From: Lactarius indigo
Lineage: Eukaryota; Basidiomycota; Agaricomycetes; Russulales; Russulaceae
Assembly (NCBI GenBank): GCA_025766275.1
Contig: JAFKAC010000011.1
Coordinates: 434,001-498,000, forward strand
Reading direction: 5' to 3'
DNA: 64,000 nt
Part shown: positions 1 through 11,904 of the stretch, piece after piece
Layout: each line of letters starts with the position of its first letter
Numbering within the stretch: the first letter of the stretch is position 1
Translations under genes and position numbers: made by a program
Notes under the pieces: generated by a model
Told to the model about the DNA's origin: nothing
Databases searched by the model: none
What the model saw: only the letters and a program-made list of their open reading frames with translations

Positions 1-2
1 GT

Positions 3-1512
3 GTCATGGCAGAGCTTGACTGCCTTTTCAGTCTTGCTAAATCTTCCAATGCTTTTGGAGAACCAGCTTGTCGGCCACAATTAGTCGAAGGCGATATGGC
101 ATGGATCGAGTTCGAAGAGCTACGCCATCCTGCAATGGCTCTAAGGACGAAGAGCGACTTTATTCCGAACAACGTGAAGTTGGGTGGAACAGTGGGAAGG
201 ATTTCACTCTTGACTGGTCCGTATTAACCTCTGTGTGCCCCCATATAAACTCACTTTCCATATACACATAGGACCAAACATGGGGTAAGCATTTTGATTT
301 TGTGGCTTAAAAAATAGCTGACTAGTTGGACTGCTGCAGAGGCAAATCCACAGTAAGTGCGGAAGAGTTCCGAATCGGGTTCCGTGCTTACTTTGTGTAT
401 AGGTTATGCGCATGACGGCAGCGGGAGTTGTAAGTTCTGTCTGCTGAGAATCACTGCAACACATTGACGTTCGTATCTCAAGATCATGGCGCAGTTGGGC
501 ATGTTTGTTCCTGCTCGGAGTGCCAGGTACACATTCCATGATCGGCTGAGGCGACTGCCTGATGATATATTTAAGGCTATGTCCGGTGGATTCTATCCTC
601 ACTCGCATGGGTGCCTATGACAACATGTTCTCTAATGCGAGTACGTTTAAGGTCGAACTCGATGAATGGTAAGAACCCTGTTCCATCCTACGAATGATCT
701 GTGTTCACTCCTTATAGCTGCAAGATAATGCGAGATGCAACACCTAAGTCGCTTGTGATCCTTGACGGTGTGTCGGAATAGCGTCACCTATGGTAGCACA
801 ATTGAATGATACTTTGACAGAGCTGGGCAGGGGTACTTCAACATATGTAAGTCCTTCTTCGGAATCAACGACCAGACGAGAATAACGTAGTCTCTCTCAG
901 GACGGGATGGCGATCGCTGGGGTGGGAAACAATTTCAGCATCCTGACCTGTGACATTCCTAAAGGATTTCTCCCAGGCTGTCTTACATCAATTGGCCACG
1001 CATACCTTGGCTCTGGCATTTTTTGCGACCCATTATGGGTCCTTGACCGACGACTATGCCTACCATCCTAATATCCGAAACATGCATATGAAAACGCTGG
1101 TAGACGACGAAAAGCGCGAGGTGCGTGTTCCGCTTCACACCTTACGCGGACCATTATTTTAACGCTTTTTTAGCTTATATTCTTGTACAAGCTAGTAGAC
1201 GGTATTGCAACGTCGTCTTTCGGAACGCACGTGGCGAACCTCGCTGGTGTGCCAATGGATGTCGTTGAGCGTGCGGAAGTCATCTCGAAAGACTTTGCGA
1301 GCAAGTTCAAGGAAAAGATGGAAGACAAGCGAAGGAAGTTGGCCTCTGCGAGGTTGCCCATCGACACGCAGGCTGACTTTGCTTATCTGTATAAGCTCGC
1401 GGTTGGGGAGTGCGCATTGGAGGGGGATGCTGTGAGAAGACGAGAGGGACTAAAAGGATTGAAGATGGCTATCGGAATCGGATCGTTCGGACAACGTGTT
1501 AAAGTTACATAA
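3..1512 (+). CDS. MSH6: DNA mismatch repair ATPase MSH6, C-terminal part
   Basis: This is the ATPase end of the MutS homologue that pairs with MSH2 (MutSalpha) to recognise base mismatches in the nucleus. The frame is already open at the left edge, so the N-terminal part lies outside the window. Splicing gives the family signatures in order: ELRHP, the Walker A loop LLTGPNMGGKST (assembled across two 13-base exons at 272-284 and 340-352), IMAQLG, the Walker B stretch VILDELGRGTSTYDG, FFATHYG, and GIATSSFGTHVANLAG. I count eleven coding segments and ten introns of about 48-57 bases with GT-AG ends. The segments are 3-216, 272-284, 340-352, 403-429, 483-526, 576-668, 718-767, 821-846, 901-921, 976-1120 and 1174-1512. 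No frame break was seen. The two microexons inside the Walker A loop would be missed by most gene predictors. Confidence 0.93.
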
Positions 1513-1631
1513 TCATAAATTGAGCGGGTGTGGACTGCGATCGACCGACGAGGCGTTGGTTGTCTTCTTTTCGCATTTCAGCATTCAGCTTTGCTGTCCT
1601 CGTCTGATCCCCTCTTTCCTCAACCACGATC

Positions 1632-4448
1632 ATGTCTTCCCAGTACAGCCCTCCACCCGACAACTCTTACGACCCTATTGAACCCCAACCTCACCCTTAT
1701 TTGCACGAGCCCGTCCTTCACATCTCTGGTCTCCCTCATTATGTAACGGATGAGAATCTTGCCATCGCGTTCAGCACCTGCGCTCCTTTCCGCCCCCGAA
1801 TCGCGCGTGATGGCTCGAATAATCCGCTTTCGGGCACTATCGAGTTTAAGGTCTTACACAAAGGTGTGCATTTCAAGCGCTCAGGCCCAACACCTTTCCA
1901 TGGCCTCGCTGCTGACCGATGCGCGCCTCAATGCGTGTTTCACAGCCGAAACGGCGCTTGCCACCCTCCAAGGACGTCAGATCCCAGGGCTGTCACCACC
2001 TGTCGTTCTCGTACTCTCTCCTTATCCTCCGACCACTCCCCCAACACCACTTCCACCCCCAAGCGCGTCTCCGCGTCTCGTGAAGCACCTTCCACCGAAT
2101 TACACTGACCCTCAGCTGTTTGATCTTTTCCGTCCATTTGGCGCGCTTGCCTCGGTTCGTGCCCAGACTAGCTTTGGTCAAGACACGGGTCTGGTAGAAT
2201 TTTGGAGAGAAGAAGATGCGCGGCGTGCGGAAGAGGCTCTGCATTGCGCCGACATTGAAGGACAGAATATCGCCGTCCAATTGTATCACCGTAGAGGAAG
2301 TGGTGTCTTGTCGGAATTCAGTCCTAGGGCTCCCCCATTTGTTCCATCAGGTTCAGCTTATCCCACTCCTTACCCGACACAAGTGAGTTTCCAAAGTCCT
2401 AACAGAAGGCGTATTTCTTATTCCCCGGTCAGTATTCGCCCCCAAGAGCGAGCCCATACCATCCTCGCTCTCCCCTACCGTTTATTCACGGCCCAGGCCA
2501 GCAGGTTCAACTCGCACCCCTTCACGGTCCAGGATCCAACAGTCACAGCGGCCTCATCGATCCTTGCAACCTGTTCTGTAAGGTGCGCACTTCCTAGCTT
2601 TCTGTCGACCATCACTCGACCTGTGTCCTTCAGAATCTTGATCCCTCCATCGATTCAAATGGACTTTTCTCGCACTTTCGAAAAGTGAGTCTAATTCCCG
2701 ACCGAATTCTTCTTCTATTGGTACTCATGTCGTATAGTATGGTCAAATCGTTAGGTATGTCTGAATGGGCATGACTTGACTTTATCGCTCACTCTCTCAA
2801 GTGCTCGTGTGATGCGAAACGAAAATGGTGACTAGCCGCGGCTTCGGCTTCGTGTCATTCCAAACACCCGATCAAGGTTCGTAGGGGCTGTTTTTTAATA
2901 TATATTGCTGAAATGGTGTGATTAAGCTGCCGATGCACTTGCATCAAATGAACGGCGCTCTCCTCGGTTCCAAGCAGCTAGTTGTCCGCTTACACGAGCC
3001 AAAACAGTTGCGCCAGGAGAAACTCGCTGCTCGATTCGCCGGTCACAACGGTCACCCCCGTAGCGCCGAGCGGTGCTACGAGTCCCCACCGCCAGCGAAG
3101 GCGGAGAAAGCTACGCTGGCTGGCCGAGCCCAGGCGCTAGGTCTGCAATCCTGGGTTCTCCGGTTGGCCACAGTGAACGCCTGGAGCGACCTCGGAGGGG
3201 ATCTGGTAGTTATTATAACGTGGGTCCAGACTACGAGTTTCCGTGGAAATCTAACCCCCCATAATAGGCCGCTCTCTCCGGGACGCTGAGCCTTTCCATG
3301 CGTTACGACGATCTATCTGCACTTTCTCCTGTAGTTCGCAAAGAAGTTCTGACAGGCGAGCTCAGTCGACGCCTCAAGTCTATGCAGACTATACCTGCTG
3401 CAGAAATTGACTCAATTGTCGAGTCACTTGTCGGACTATCCCTTAGCGACGTCGTCTCCGCTATTCAAGACCCTGCCAGGCTTGATGACCAGATTCTGCG
3501 TGCTCGCACCGCTCTTGCTTCCTCTGCTGTGACGCCCCCAAACAAGACCCCGTCGCCCGCAAACTCACAGGATTCACGTTTACTCGATCCAAACGCCCTA
3601 AACGCCACTGCCTCTGCGCCAGAGCACCCTTCGACGCCCATTTCTGTCGCTGCTTCCCTCTCGACACCTCCGCGTACATCATCGCCCTCGGGTTCAGTTG
3701 CGCCAACCGCCACCTCGGAGCGCGAGCGCATATTGGCCGCAGTTACTCGCTTGGAACCCTCTCGTGCCGTTGATCTGACAGATTTGCTGATGAGCCTCCC
3801 GAAGCGTGAACGTGCCATGTGCCTGTTCAACGTTGAGGTATTGCGTGCTAAGCTGGTTGACGCGAAGGCAGTTCTGGACAGTGATGAGGGTGTAGACGAG
3901 CCCGCTGCAAATCCTGTCCCAGAGCCTGTTACCCCACAGAGTAAACGTGCCATTCCGGTGTCACAGGAAAGCACCCCACGGACCCCAGACCTCTCCTCTC
4001 GTGGCGCATCCGCAGCAGCCTCGCCTACGCCCGCGACACCCAGTACGACGCATACCGTCGCGTCGCTCGCGCAGCTGTCTGCGGTAGAGATACTTAAAAT
4101 CGCAAGGTCACCATCAACAACGGGCTTACCGCTGCCTAAAGCGGATCCGCTGGTGGTCGAGGCCACTGACCGATTCGTCGATTCGTTATTGGACAAGCCG
4201 ATCCAGTCACAGAAGCAACTGCTCGGTGAAAAACTGTAAGTGCCGTTGTTCCTAGCGCTTGCCGTTACCCTTCTGATTGGCTGATTAGATTCCGTGTCGT
4301 CAAATCATTTGGCCTGAAGCAAGCCCCGAAGCTCACCATTGCGCTTTTGGATGGGGACGACCTTCGCTCTCTCGCTCACTTGATGAATAGTTACCCCTCG
4401 GTGTTGAAAGAGAAGGCCATCATTGCTCAAGCCTCCCTACAGAAGTAG
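1632..4448 (+). CDS. rrm4: Rrm4-like RNA-binding protein (3 RRM + 3 MLLE-like domains)
   Basis: In Ustilago maydis, Rrm4 carries mRNAs on microtubule-moving endosomes and docks through MLLE domains on the PAM2-like motifs of Upa1. Here the first ATG after a pyrimidine-rich leader opens RRM1 (LHISGLPHYVTDENL). An intron at 1864-1945 follows, then RRM2 (LVKHLPPNYTDPQLFDLF to GLVEFW), then RRM3 (NLFCKNLDPSIDSNGLF; RNP1-like RGFGFVSF near 2840). After a serine/proline linker come three MLLE-like helical modules: about 3300-3510 (LSPVVRKEVLTGEL), about 3715-3880 (ILAAVTRLEPSRAVDLTDLL), and the C-terminal one (QKQLLGEKLF to LIALLDGDDL-like text, 4205-4440, split by an intron at 4236-4288). The three-RRM plus three-MLLE layout separates it from poly(A)-binding protein, which has four RRMs and one MLLE. 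RRM3 and the next linker are broken by about four frame slips (near 2832, 2939, 3069, 3085), probably assembly errors. Confidence 0.8.
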
Positions 4449-4882
4449 CCTCCATCGCACTGGTTCTGCATCGTTTTATATACGACCCCTATACGACCCC
4501 AGCAGCGTAGCGAGTTAAACGACATCATTTGCCTGAACCATACCACTTTTTACGGAACACCCCTTGTTTCATTACGCATCCCTATCGGATCTCATTTGAC
4601 ACTTAGGCGATTGTGCTGATACCTCATTTCGTATAATTCGGTGGCATCGCCTTGTTTTATGGTCTGCTTACGGGGTTTGATTGCTGTGCATCTGAGCGGA
4701 AAGCCTGATCTCTCCTTTATAACCGCATCTTTACGATACGTCTTACGTTTTCTTACCCCAGTGTCATTTCGTGTTAATGATGATGACTTTTCATGTCTCG
4801 CGATGCGGTCACATGATATTCACGTGAACATTTGAACGCGTCCGGCCGATGGCCGATGGACGAGCGTTTGTTGGCTGCCACC
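4449..4882. other. intergenic, rrm4 3' end to mad3 promoter
   Basis: These 434 bases follow the rrm4 stop codon and precede the mad3 start codon. No convincing coding frame, RNA gene or repeat is visible. The context ACCATGT at the mad3 ATG is favourable for initiation. Confidence 0.5.
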
Positions 4883-6413
4883 ATGTCCTCAGAATCCGTC
4901 GATGTCTTTCAGGAAGAACAGCCAAGTCATCGTTGACGGTGACTTAATAGAGGCTGCTAAGGAAAACATCCAACCCCTCGCCTCTGGTCGCAGAGCGACC
5001 TCCTCTCTCTGCCATCCTCTCCACGCCCCATGCACAACGCGAGTCTAAACTCGCAGCAGCACGGAACCGCCTACGAATCAACGTCGAAATTGCTCTCGAA
5101 GACGAAGACGACAATCCTCTGGAAGCGTACTGTCAACTCATCTACTGGACCCTCGAAAACTACCCCCAAGGACATAGCGCGGAATCGGGACTCCTCGAGC
5201 TTCTCGAGGAGGCCACACGCATCTTGAAGGATCACAGAGACGGCTATTGGAGGACAGACCTGCGATTACCTCAAACTGTGGGTGCTGTACGCTAGTTACG
5301 TGGAGAACCCGACTATCATTTACCGATATCTTTTGGCCAATGACATTGGAACGACCTTCGCACTACTCTACGAAGAATTCGCCATCGTACTCGAGCGGAA
5401 TGGGAGGTACGGGTGTTCCTCCCCTTTTTTTCAGTGTCGACCAACTCTCGGTGAACGCTGAACGCCACACAGGCGTACGGATGCAGGACGAAATATATCT
5501 TCTCGGCGTCAATCGCCAGGCGTCTCCAATCGAGCGTTTACAGGCGAAACACCGGGAATTTCAAAAGCGCATGATGCTCGCCATACCTCTGGACCCCCCA
5601 CACCCGCCCGAACAACCCCAATCCGCTGCAGCGACAGTGGGAAAGCGCAAAGTCCTGGGCGAGACAACGACTTCTACTAAATCAAGTGATACGACCGTCG
5701 GCCCACGCCGCCTCTGCGTCGATCACAGCGTCCTCTCGTACGCAGGAGGACGTTTTTGGCTCAGGATCTGGCGCACCTACCCAAGCCAAACGCGCGGCTG
5801 CAGGTCTTTGTGGATCCGTTCGGAGGCCCCGGAGAAGGCTCACAGTCACAGGCCGCCGAAGACGCCGTGGCGACGCCATGGGGTGAGCTAGGCACCCGGA
5901 AAGAACGCATAAAGGAGAATATCCCGAAGGTGTCAAAGGTGAACTGGGACGACGCTACGGCAACCGGGGCGGCAGCTGCGCGTCGCGTCAGCACCGGTAG
6001 CGTCGAGCTCTCGAATTCCCGTTTTTAGGGATCCCGCGCTCGGTGAAGGGGGTACGATGCCCCCACCGTCAGCCCGTCTGAATGCTCGCAAAGAGAAAGA
6101 GGCGGTACCAAAGACCCCGGCACGTGCCGCTGCCGTGCCGCCGGTGGACGAGATACCCGCTACTCCACGGTTTGTGCCGTTCAAAGATGAGGTCGTGAGT
6201 GTTTGCACGTTACAGCATGGTCAGCTGCGCTCTCAACGAGAGATCCAGCCGAGTACACCATCTACGTCATGTGGCGCACAGGGCGCACAAGTTCCGGATA
6301 GCGTCATGAAGGCGAAGATAGGGACGATGGGGAAACTCGCATCCTCGGAAGCGGAAGCTTTGAGGAAAGACCCTTTCAAGAACTATCCAGACAAGCCATC
6401 AGAGACGGTATGA
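4883..6413 (+). CDS. mad3: spindle-checkpoint protein Mad3/BubR1 (no kinase domain)
   Basis: Mad3 is part of the mitotic checkpoint complex that inhibits APC/C-Cdc20 until chromosomes are attached. The Bub1/Mad3 homology region I is plain: LEAYCQLIYWTLENYPQG, LLELLEEATRILKD, YLKLWVLYASYVENP, then EIYLLGVNRQASPIERL and KHREFQKRMM. Two KEN boxes are present: EAAKENIQPLASGR near the N-terminus and RIKENIPK about 300 residues later, the arrangement that makes Mad3 a pseudosubstrate of APC/C. The gene ends without any kinase domain, so it is Mad3 rather than Bub1. One intron lies at about 5406-5473. The frame steps forward by one base at least seven times (near 4909, 5005, 5275, 5485, about 5690, 5802 and 6026), usually beside short base runs. 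I read these as sequence errors in an essential gene, though decay cannot be excluded. The AIP1 start lies 89 bases downstream. Confidence 0.85.
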
Positions 6414-6502
6414 GCCGGGGGAGAAAAGGCAACGGGCGAGAACTGTATTGTGATTAGTGATTAGTCGAGTCAAATGATATCTATCGATCGCAATCCTTGA
6501 AC

Positions 6503-9368
6503 ATGTCCTTCACCTAGAGTCGCGTTGTACGCCGCAAATCCCTCCACAACCAGGGGGGAATCCACCAAACTCAGTGCAAGTAAAGATAAGATCGCTTTAC
6601 ACCAACGGAAAGACCGTATTTGTGAGCTGCGGCGCAGGGTGCGAAGCTAAAAGCAAAGTACGCTAACCCTGCACAGATACGCGATATCGCCGTCGGTGCC
6701 CTTCCACACACCCACGCATACGTTTACAGCATTTACTGACCCCGTCAGGGTAACAAAGAACCCTGCACTTGGGGTGTCGTATAGCGGCCACGTCCAAAAC
6801 ACGACCGTTGCACGCATATCTCCGACGGGCTACTACTGTGCTTCTGCCGACTCTTTTGGCACCGGTGTGTGCCGACTTTCTTCGTCACCACTGCGTCATT
6901 TTCATTCATTTCATGACCCAGTGCGCATTTGGGATATCGTGGGCGAGGACCAGACGCTCAAGGGGGAGTACAAGGTCCTCTCTGGCAAGATGTGTGGCCT
7001 GCTTGCTCTCTACTGTACGTCTCTACTAACGCGCGTTCAATCGTATGATAGCAACGACCTCGAGTGGGACGGCGAGAGCAAACGGATCATTGCCGTTGGT
7101 GACGGGAAAGAAAAGTGGGTTGTCTCTGTGTACTCTGCGATGCAAAAATAGCTCACTGGTCTGTTGTGGGGGTGTGGCACTCGGTGGGTGGTGTGGGGGA
7201 CGAACTCAAGATTCGGTCATGCGTTCATGTTCGATAGTGGTTCCTCGACCGGGGAGATCCTCGGTCACTTCCAAGGTGCCGTCCCCGTCTCGTGCGTGCT
7301 GTCTTGATCGAGGGTGCGATTACGTCCTCGCAGGTCGTTAATGCCGTCGCGATCCGACGTCAACGGCCATTCCGCGCTGCGACTGCTGGTGATGATAATC
7401 TAATCGTCTTCCACCAAGGTGATGCTATCGCCGCATATAATCCTTACGTTGGGGCCACCTCTCACGCAGTCTTCTCAATTCAATCACCCTAGGGGTTCCC
7501 TATCGGTACGATAAGGTACGCCCCCGCCCGCCCGCAACCCCATCTCCCCCACGTTCTGTCGTGTCATGGCTGACCAAAAGCGCACTACACCCACGCAACC
7601 TTCTTTCTTCCTTCCTGGGTTACAGACGATCAAGACGCACACAAAGTTCGTGCAGGATGTACGGTACGCGCCGAGTGGGGACCACTTTGCGAGCGTCGGA
7701 TCCGATGGGAAGGTTTTTCTGTACGATGGCAAAGTGGGCGAAACCCTCGGCGAATTCTCCGAGGGCCACTCAGGCACCGCCGTGAGTCAGGCACGCGCCC
7801 TCCGCTCTTCAGTTCAGTTTGTTCAAACACGTGCGGGATGCGTAATAGTACGCGCTCAGTTGGAGCCCCGATAGCAAGGCCATATCGACTTGTTCTGCTG
7901 ATGCGACCGTCAAGCTGTGTACGTCTCGTACACGTACACTCTTCTTTCACTGCTGATTCAGGTCAAACGAACTAGGGGACAGTCGAAACACGCAAGGCGA
8001 CTACGACGTATACCCTGGGCACGGGACTCGAACACCAGCAAGTCGGGAACGTGTGGAGTTCACAAGATACCATCGTCTCGCTCTCTTTCTCCGGATGTCT
8101 GAACGTGTTCGATAGACGTAGCGGAGAGAAGCAGCCTGTGAAGGTTTTGCACGTACGTGGATGGGGCCGGTCCACCCTTGCTAAAACCGTCGAAACAAAT
8201 GTTCTCACACTATCTCGATTGTTTCTTGTTTCTGCAGGGTCCTCAGAAGGCCGTCACGGCCGCCGCTATCTCGACGACGACTGCGACCGCGTCCGGAACG
8301 TTTTTCGTCGGGTCGGCTGACGGCCGCGTACTCTCGTACGATTCCACGGGCACAGCGAGTCCACTAGCCGGGCAGGGGCACACGAACCTCGTTTCCGGAC
8401 TCGCGTCCACGCCTGACGGCAGGGTCTTCTCCACCGGATACGACGATCGAGTCCGAGAGGTGGAAGGAAGCCAATTCACGTACATTCAGTGCCGTTCCTT
8501 CGCATTCTGATGATGATGACTGAAACGGCACCCCATATAAGGGCATCCGTCTTTTCCACGGCCTCTCAGCCGAAAACTCTAGCGGCAGCAAAGGATGGCA
8601 CCATTTTCGTGCTCGGGGTCGACGGGGTCGAGGCCGTACGGAATCATCAGAAGGTCGCCGATCTTCGGCCGTGGGGAGGTGGTGCCACCAACCCTACTGC
8701 CATAGCTGCCACAGATTCCTTGGTCGCGATTGGTTTTGGCGTGAGTCCGTGCATGCCGGGGGATCGTGCTTTTCTCACCTCATCCGTCAATCTTTTTTTT
8801 TTTCTTGTATTATAGGATCAGAAGGTTCGGCTCTACGACTGGGATGGCAAGACGCTCCAGGAGGCTGGCCTGCTGCACGCCAATGGTGGCCTCGTGAGCG
8901 TCCTTGCGTTCTCCCCGGACGGCTCGAAGCTCGCTGCGGGCGACGTAAGTTCTTCCTTTCTCTTTTTCGTTCTCGACCACCACACATACGTCTCACGGCC
9001 CCCACTGACCTATATTTATGAAACTTTTTTTTTTTTTTGCCTCCGCACTATTGTCATTTCAGTCAAGCGGCAAGGTCATACTGTACGACGTGGCGAAGTG
9101 CGAGATGATCACACCCCGTTGGTCCTTCCACACGGCCCGCGTGAACACGCTGAGCTGGACCGCGGACTCGCTGCATTGCGCTTCTGGGGCGCTGGACACG
9201 CATGTATACGTGTGGAGCGTCCGGAAGCCCTCGAAGAAAATCACGATCACGAACGCCGTGCCTGGGGGTGTCAATGCCGTTCTCTGGGTCTCTGATGATG
9301 GGAGGCTGGCCGGGACAGGTGCAGATGCAGCCGTCAAAGTGTGGCAGGTGGCGTTCCACGACCCGTAA
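6503..9368 (+). CDS. AIP1: actin-interacting protein 1 (WD40 double propeller)
   Basis: AIP1 works with cofilin to disassemble actin filaments in the cytoplasm. The N-terminal block after the ATG (ANPSTTRGESTKLSASKDK, then YTNGKTVF) is the family signature. WD40 repeats run through the whole protein, for example SGHVQNTTVARISPTGYY, HTKFVQDVRYAPSGDHFAS, SWSPDSKAISTCSADAT, FSPDGSKLAAGDSSGK and the terminal GTGADAAVKVWQVAF. The gene is cut by more than ten short GT-AG introns. One poly-T example lies at 8741-8816 and another at 8945-9061. Frame slips of one extra base occur near 6515, 6595 and 7976 (a run of four G). Only 89 bases separate it from mad3, so its promoter must be very short or overlap the mad3 3' end. 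Confidence 0.9.
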
Positions 9369-10188
9369 GAAGTATGCCGTGATGATGAAGCTGTCGTGTC
9401 CATCCACGAGAACTGTGTTGTACAAAGTTTGTGTATATGGAATGAAGGAATAGGAGGAAACGGCAATTGAGCTCCCCATACGTCATGTCTAGAGTCGTCA
9501 CAATCACTGGCAAGGAAAGCGCCAAGCACCCTCAAACCTGGTGCTGTGCAGTGTGGTGAGGGTGAAAAATGAAGGTCTAAACACGATTAGAGTATCCATG
9601 CACACAGGGTCTGATACACGCGCAGTCAAAGTCATCGAAAACATTGATGGGGGGACTCCGAGGCGCACATTTAACAGAGAAACGCGTGAAATATGTACTA
9701 TGCCTTGTTCGTCTCGATGCCTGGCTCGACTTTATCTCAACTTCGAGAGGGTGATCGATCAAATCGAACGAAACTCAAGGGAACCTTTACCGCTCATACG
9801 GGTCGCACCGTGATCGCATTGCTGCGCGATGAATGCTTCTATTTTGGGGATCATTCTCAATGCTTTCCTTTTCCCTTCCTGGTGCGACTGCAGTCTTGGA
9901 ACACTGTGAGTGAGGTTTGCTAATCAGTTACATTGCATTGTCTTTATCTTTACCATGATGCCCTGACAAACAGAAGAGGGAAGGGAAAAGGAAAGAACGA
10001 GAAAGAAAGAAGCCGTCCGAGTAAGTAGCTGTAAAAGGCTTGTGTGAGTGATAGATACAAATGTTCGTAGATGTTGCTCAGCAAACTAGAAAATATACAA
10101 AGTTATACGACTTTCTTCTTTGGTAAAACACCGCTACAATGAGAAGAATGATTTTGAGGGTATTGACTGGATGGGATCATAAATTAAA
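9369..10188. other. intergenic between AIP1 and the C2H2 gene
   Basis: Both flanking genes end here (convergent 3' ends). Only short unsupported frames are present. A purine-rich stretch (AGAGGGAAGGGAAAAGGAAAG, about 9972-10012) is the only compositional oddity. Confidence 0.5.
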
Positions 10189-11504
10189 TCAGCCAGGCCG
10201 AGAGTAGGAAAATAAACGAACGAACCTCGAACGTGATTCGCTTAACAAGGTGCTAGTTGACGGATGGCGATTTCCCGGCGACACTCTGCGCTGGTCACCA
10301 GAATTGCGGGCGTCCTGTATCCGACTTGTTTGAAAATCATCACTTGCATTCCTAACGCGCCCTTGCGAGATCGAGGGAAGAGCGATCGAAAGGTCCTCAG
10401 CATGATCGTCTAGAGTCTGGCCAACCCAACGTATACGAAGAGCACGCTGAGAATCCTCGTCGGTTGACACGAGGGAAGAATCCCTTCCTGTAGCAGAAGT
10501 AGACCTCGCAGCTTGAGGAGATGGCGAATGAAGTCCATGGGTTCGAATGTGACGTTTGGCATTAGAGCGGACAGTAAATGACTTGGCACAAGAGGGAACA
10601 GGACATTTATAGGCTGATTGTAATATGGTTAGAATGAGAAAGGAAAGCGAGGAATAGGAATGAATGGCCTACGTTTATCACCCGAGTGTGAATTCATATG
10701 AGTACGGAGACCGCTTGGACGAGGGAAAGACTTTTGACAGAGCGTGCAGGTGTGCATCTTAGATTTACCCTTACGTTTGGGAAAGCTCGACTCCTCGTGA
10801 GGAGGCTTCTGGTCAGAGAGATGGACAGGTTTTGGCCTTGAAGGGGAAACCGACTGAAGGGAAAAGTGATAACTGTGCCCCTGGTATTCTTGTTCTTCGG
10901 TGGGAATCATGAGGTCATGTAAAGAGAGTGGACAGGGGTCGTCTGAAGGATCGACGGACTGAAGAGTGTCGAGACGGAATGCATGAATGGACGGAAGAGA
11001 AGATGGAGGACGGAAAGGGGATTTGCGATCGAGGCTAGAATGAGACGGAGTAGGGGAAGTGAAAGACTCGGACGGTGGTGCAGAGGCGGCGGCGGCGGCG
11101 GCGGCGGAGGTGGTGGTGGAGTGGGTAGAGGTGGAGGTGGTTGCGGTGCCGAAGGAATGGCAGCCGAGAGAGTATAGGATGGAGAGGGGTAGATCGGAGC
11201 AAAGTTGAGGGATCGAGATGAGCGGGCATCATCTGTATTACAAGAACCAGTAGTAGGTGGGAGCTCTTGAGTTGTACGGTAACATGGGGAGGAGCGGCCT
11301 TGAGTGACGATCGTCGTGTTCAAAGGGCTGATATGTGATGTTATGAAACGTACGATCCGAAGACGGTTGGTGGACGGAGGAAGTAAGGTAGGGAGAGGGG
11401 AAGTCAGGTGAGTGCCAGACGTTCGAAGGGTCAAGTACAAAGTCATTATTGTGACGATGATGGAAATCTGTCAAGTGGGTTGGATGAGGATGAGAGAAGA
11501 GCAT
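10189..11504 (-). CDS. C2H2 zinc-finger transcription factor
   Basis: Two adjacent classical fingers lie near the C-terminal third. The first reads CTLCQKSFPRPSGLRTHMNSH. A short intron (about 10616-10672) follows, and the second reads CPVPSCAKSFTVRSNAKRH followed by IRTH. This finger pair, placed after a long proline/serine/histidine-rich N-terminus, is a common nuclear regulator type in basidiomycetes. Targets cannot be inferred. I chose the ATG at 11504-11502 because it opens the frame beginning LFSHPHPTHLTDFHHRH. Two changes of frame upstream of the fingers (near 11270, and in the poly-proline stretch near 11085) are either unrecognised introns or indels. The gene converges with AIP1 and is divergent from the small membrane protein at 11905. 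Confidence 0.75.
11085..11152. repeat. GGC/GGT trinucleotide run encoding polyproline
   Basis: An almost pure GGC run followed by GGT/GGA triplets lies inside the C2H2 gene and encodes a run of prolines on the minus strand. The gene changes frame at its edge, so copy-number slippage or misreading here is a plausible cause. Confidence 0.8.
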
Positions 11505-11904
11505 GACCAATAAAAGACTGAAGAACGGACAAAAGAGAAATAGGAATGAAGAGGATCCTCGTCTGCCAACTCAGCCTGGCACGGGCGGTGGAATCCCAAG
11601 GGAGAAAGCCATTTGGTGTTTAAGTACGAGCAAAAGGCGTGGTCACGGAGAGGCACCCTGGCATACCAATCGTCGGAGAGCGACCGTCTTCCGCCTTGGT
11701 GGTGTTCCATCTTGAGCAGGCGGTATTATCTCGTGCGGATCCCTCTAAGAAGCCGTCCATATTTAGGGTGCACTGCTTTCATAATCAGGGCACGCTACAA
11801 GCGACAAGCCCGGACGATTGCAAGTCTTTCACACTCTTCGAATGTCCTCCAGACCGTCCAGTGAGTTCCCGATTCCCACTCTTGTGATCCCCTTCCGAGT
11901 ATGA

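Noticed and set aside
1851..1884. 34-base intron in the first RRM of the Rrm4-like gene
   Set aside because: Too short; the intron at 1864-1945 gives a better RRM1 (VLHKAETALATLQG) with normal splice ends.
3465..4196. 243-codon minus-strand frame opposite the rrm4 linker and MLLE region
   Set aside because: It is the mirror of a biased coding sequence; the plus strand has recognisable domains and the minus translation has none.
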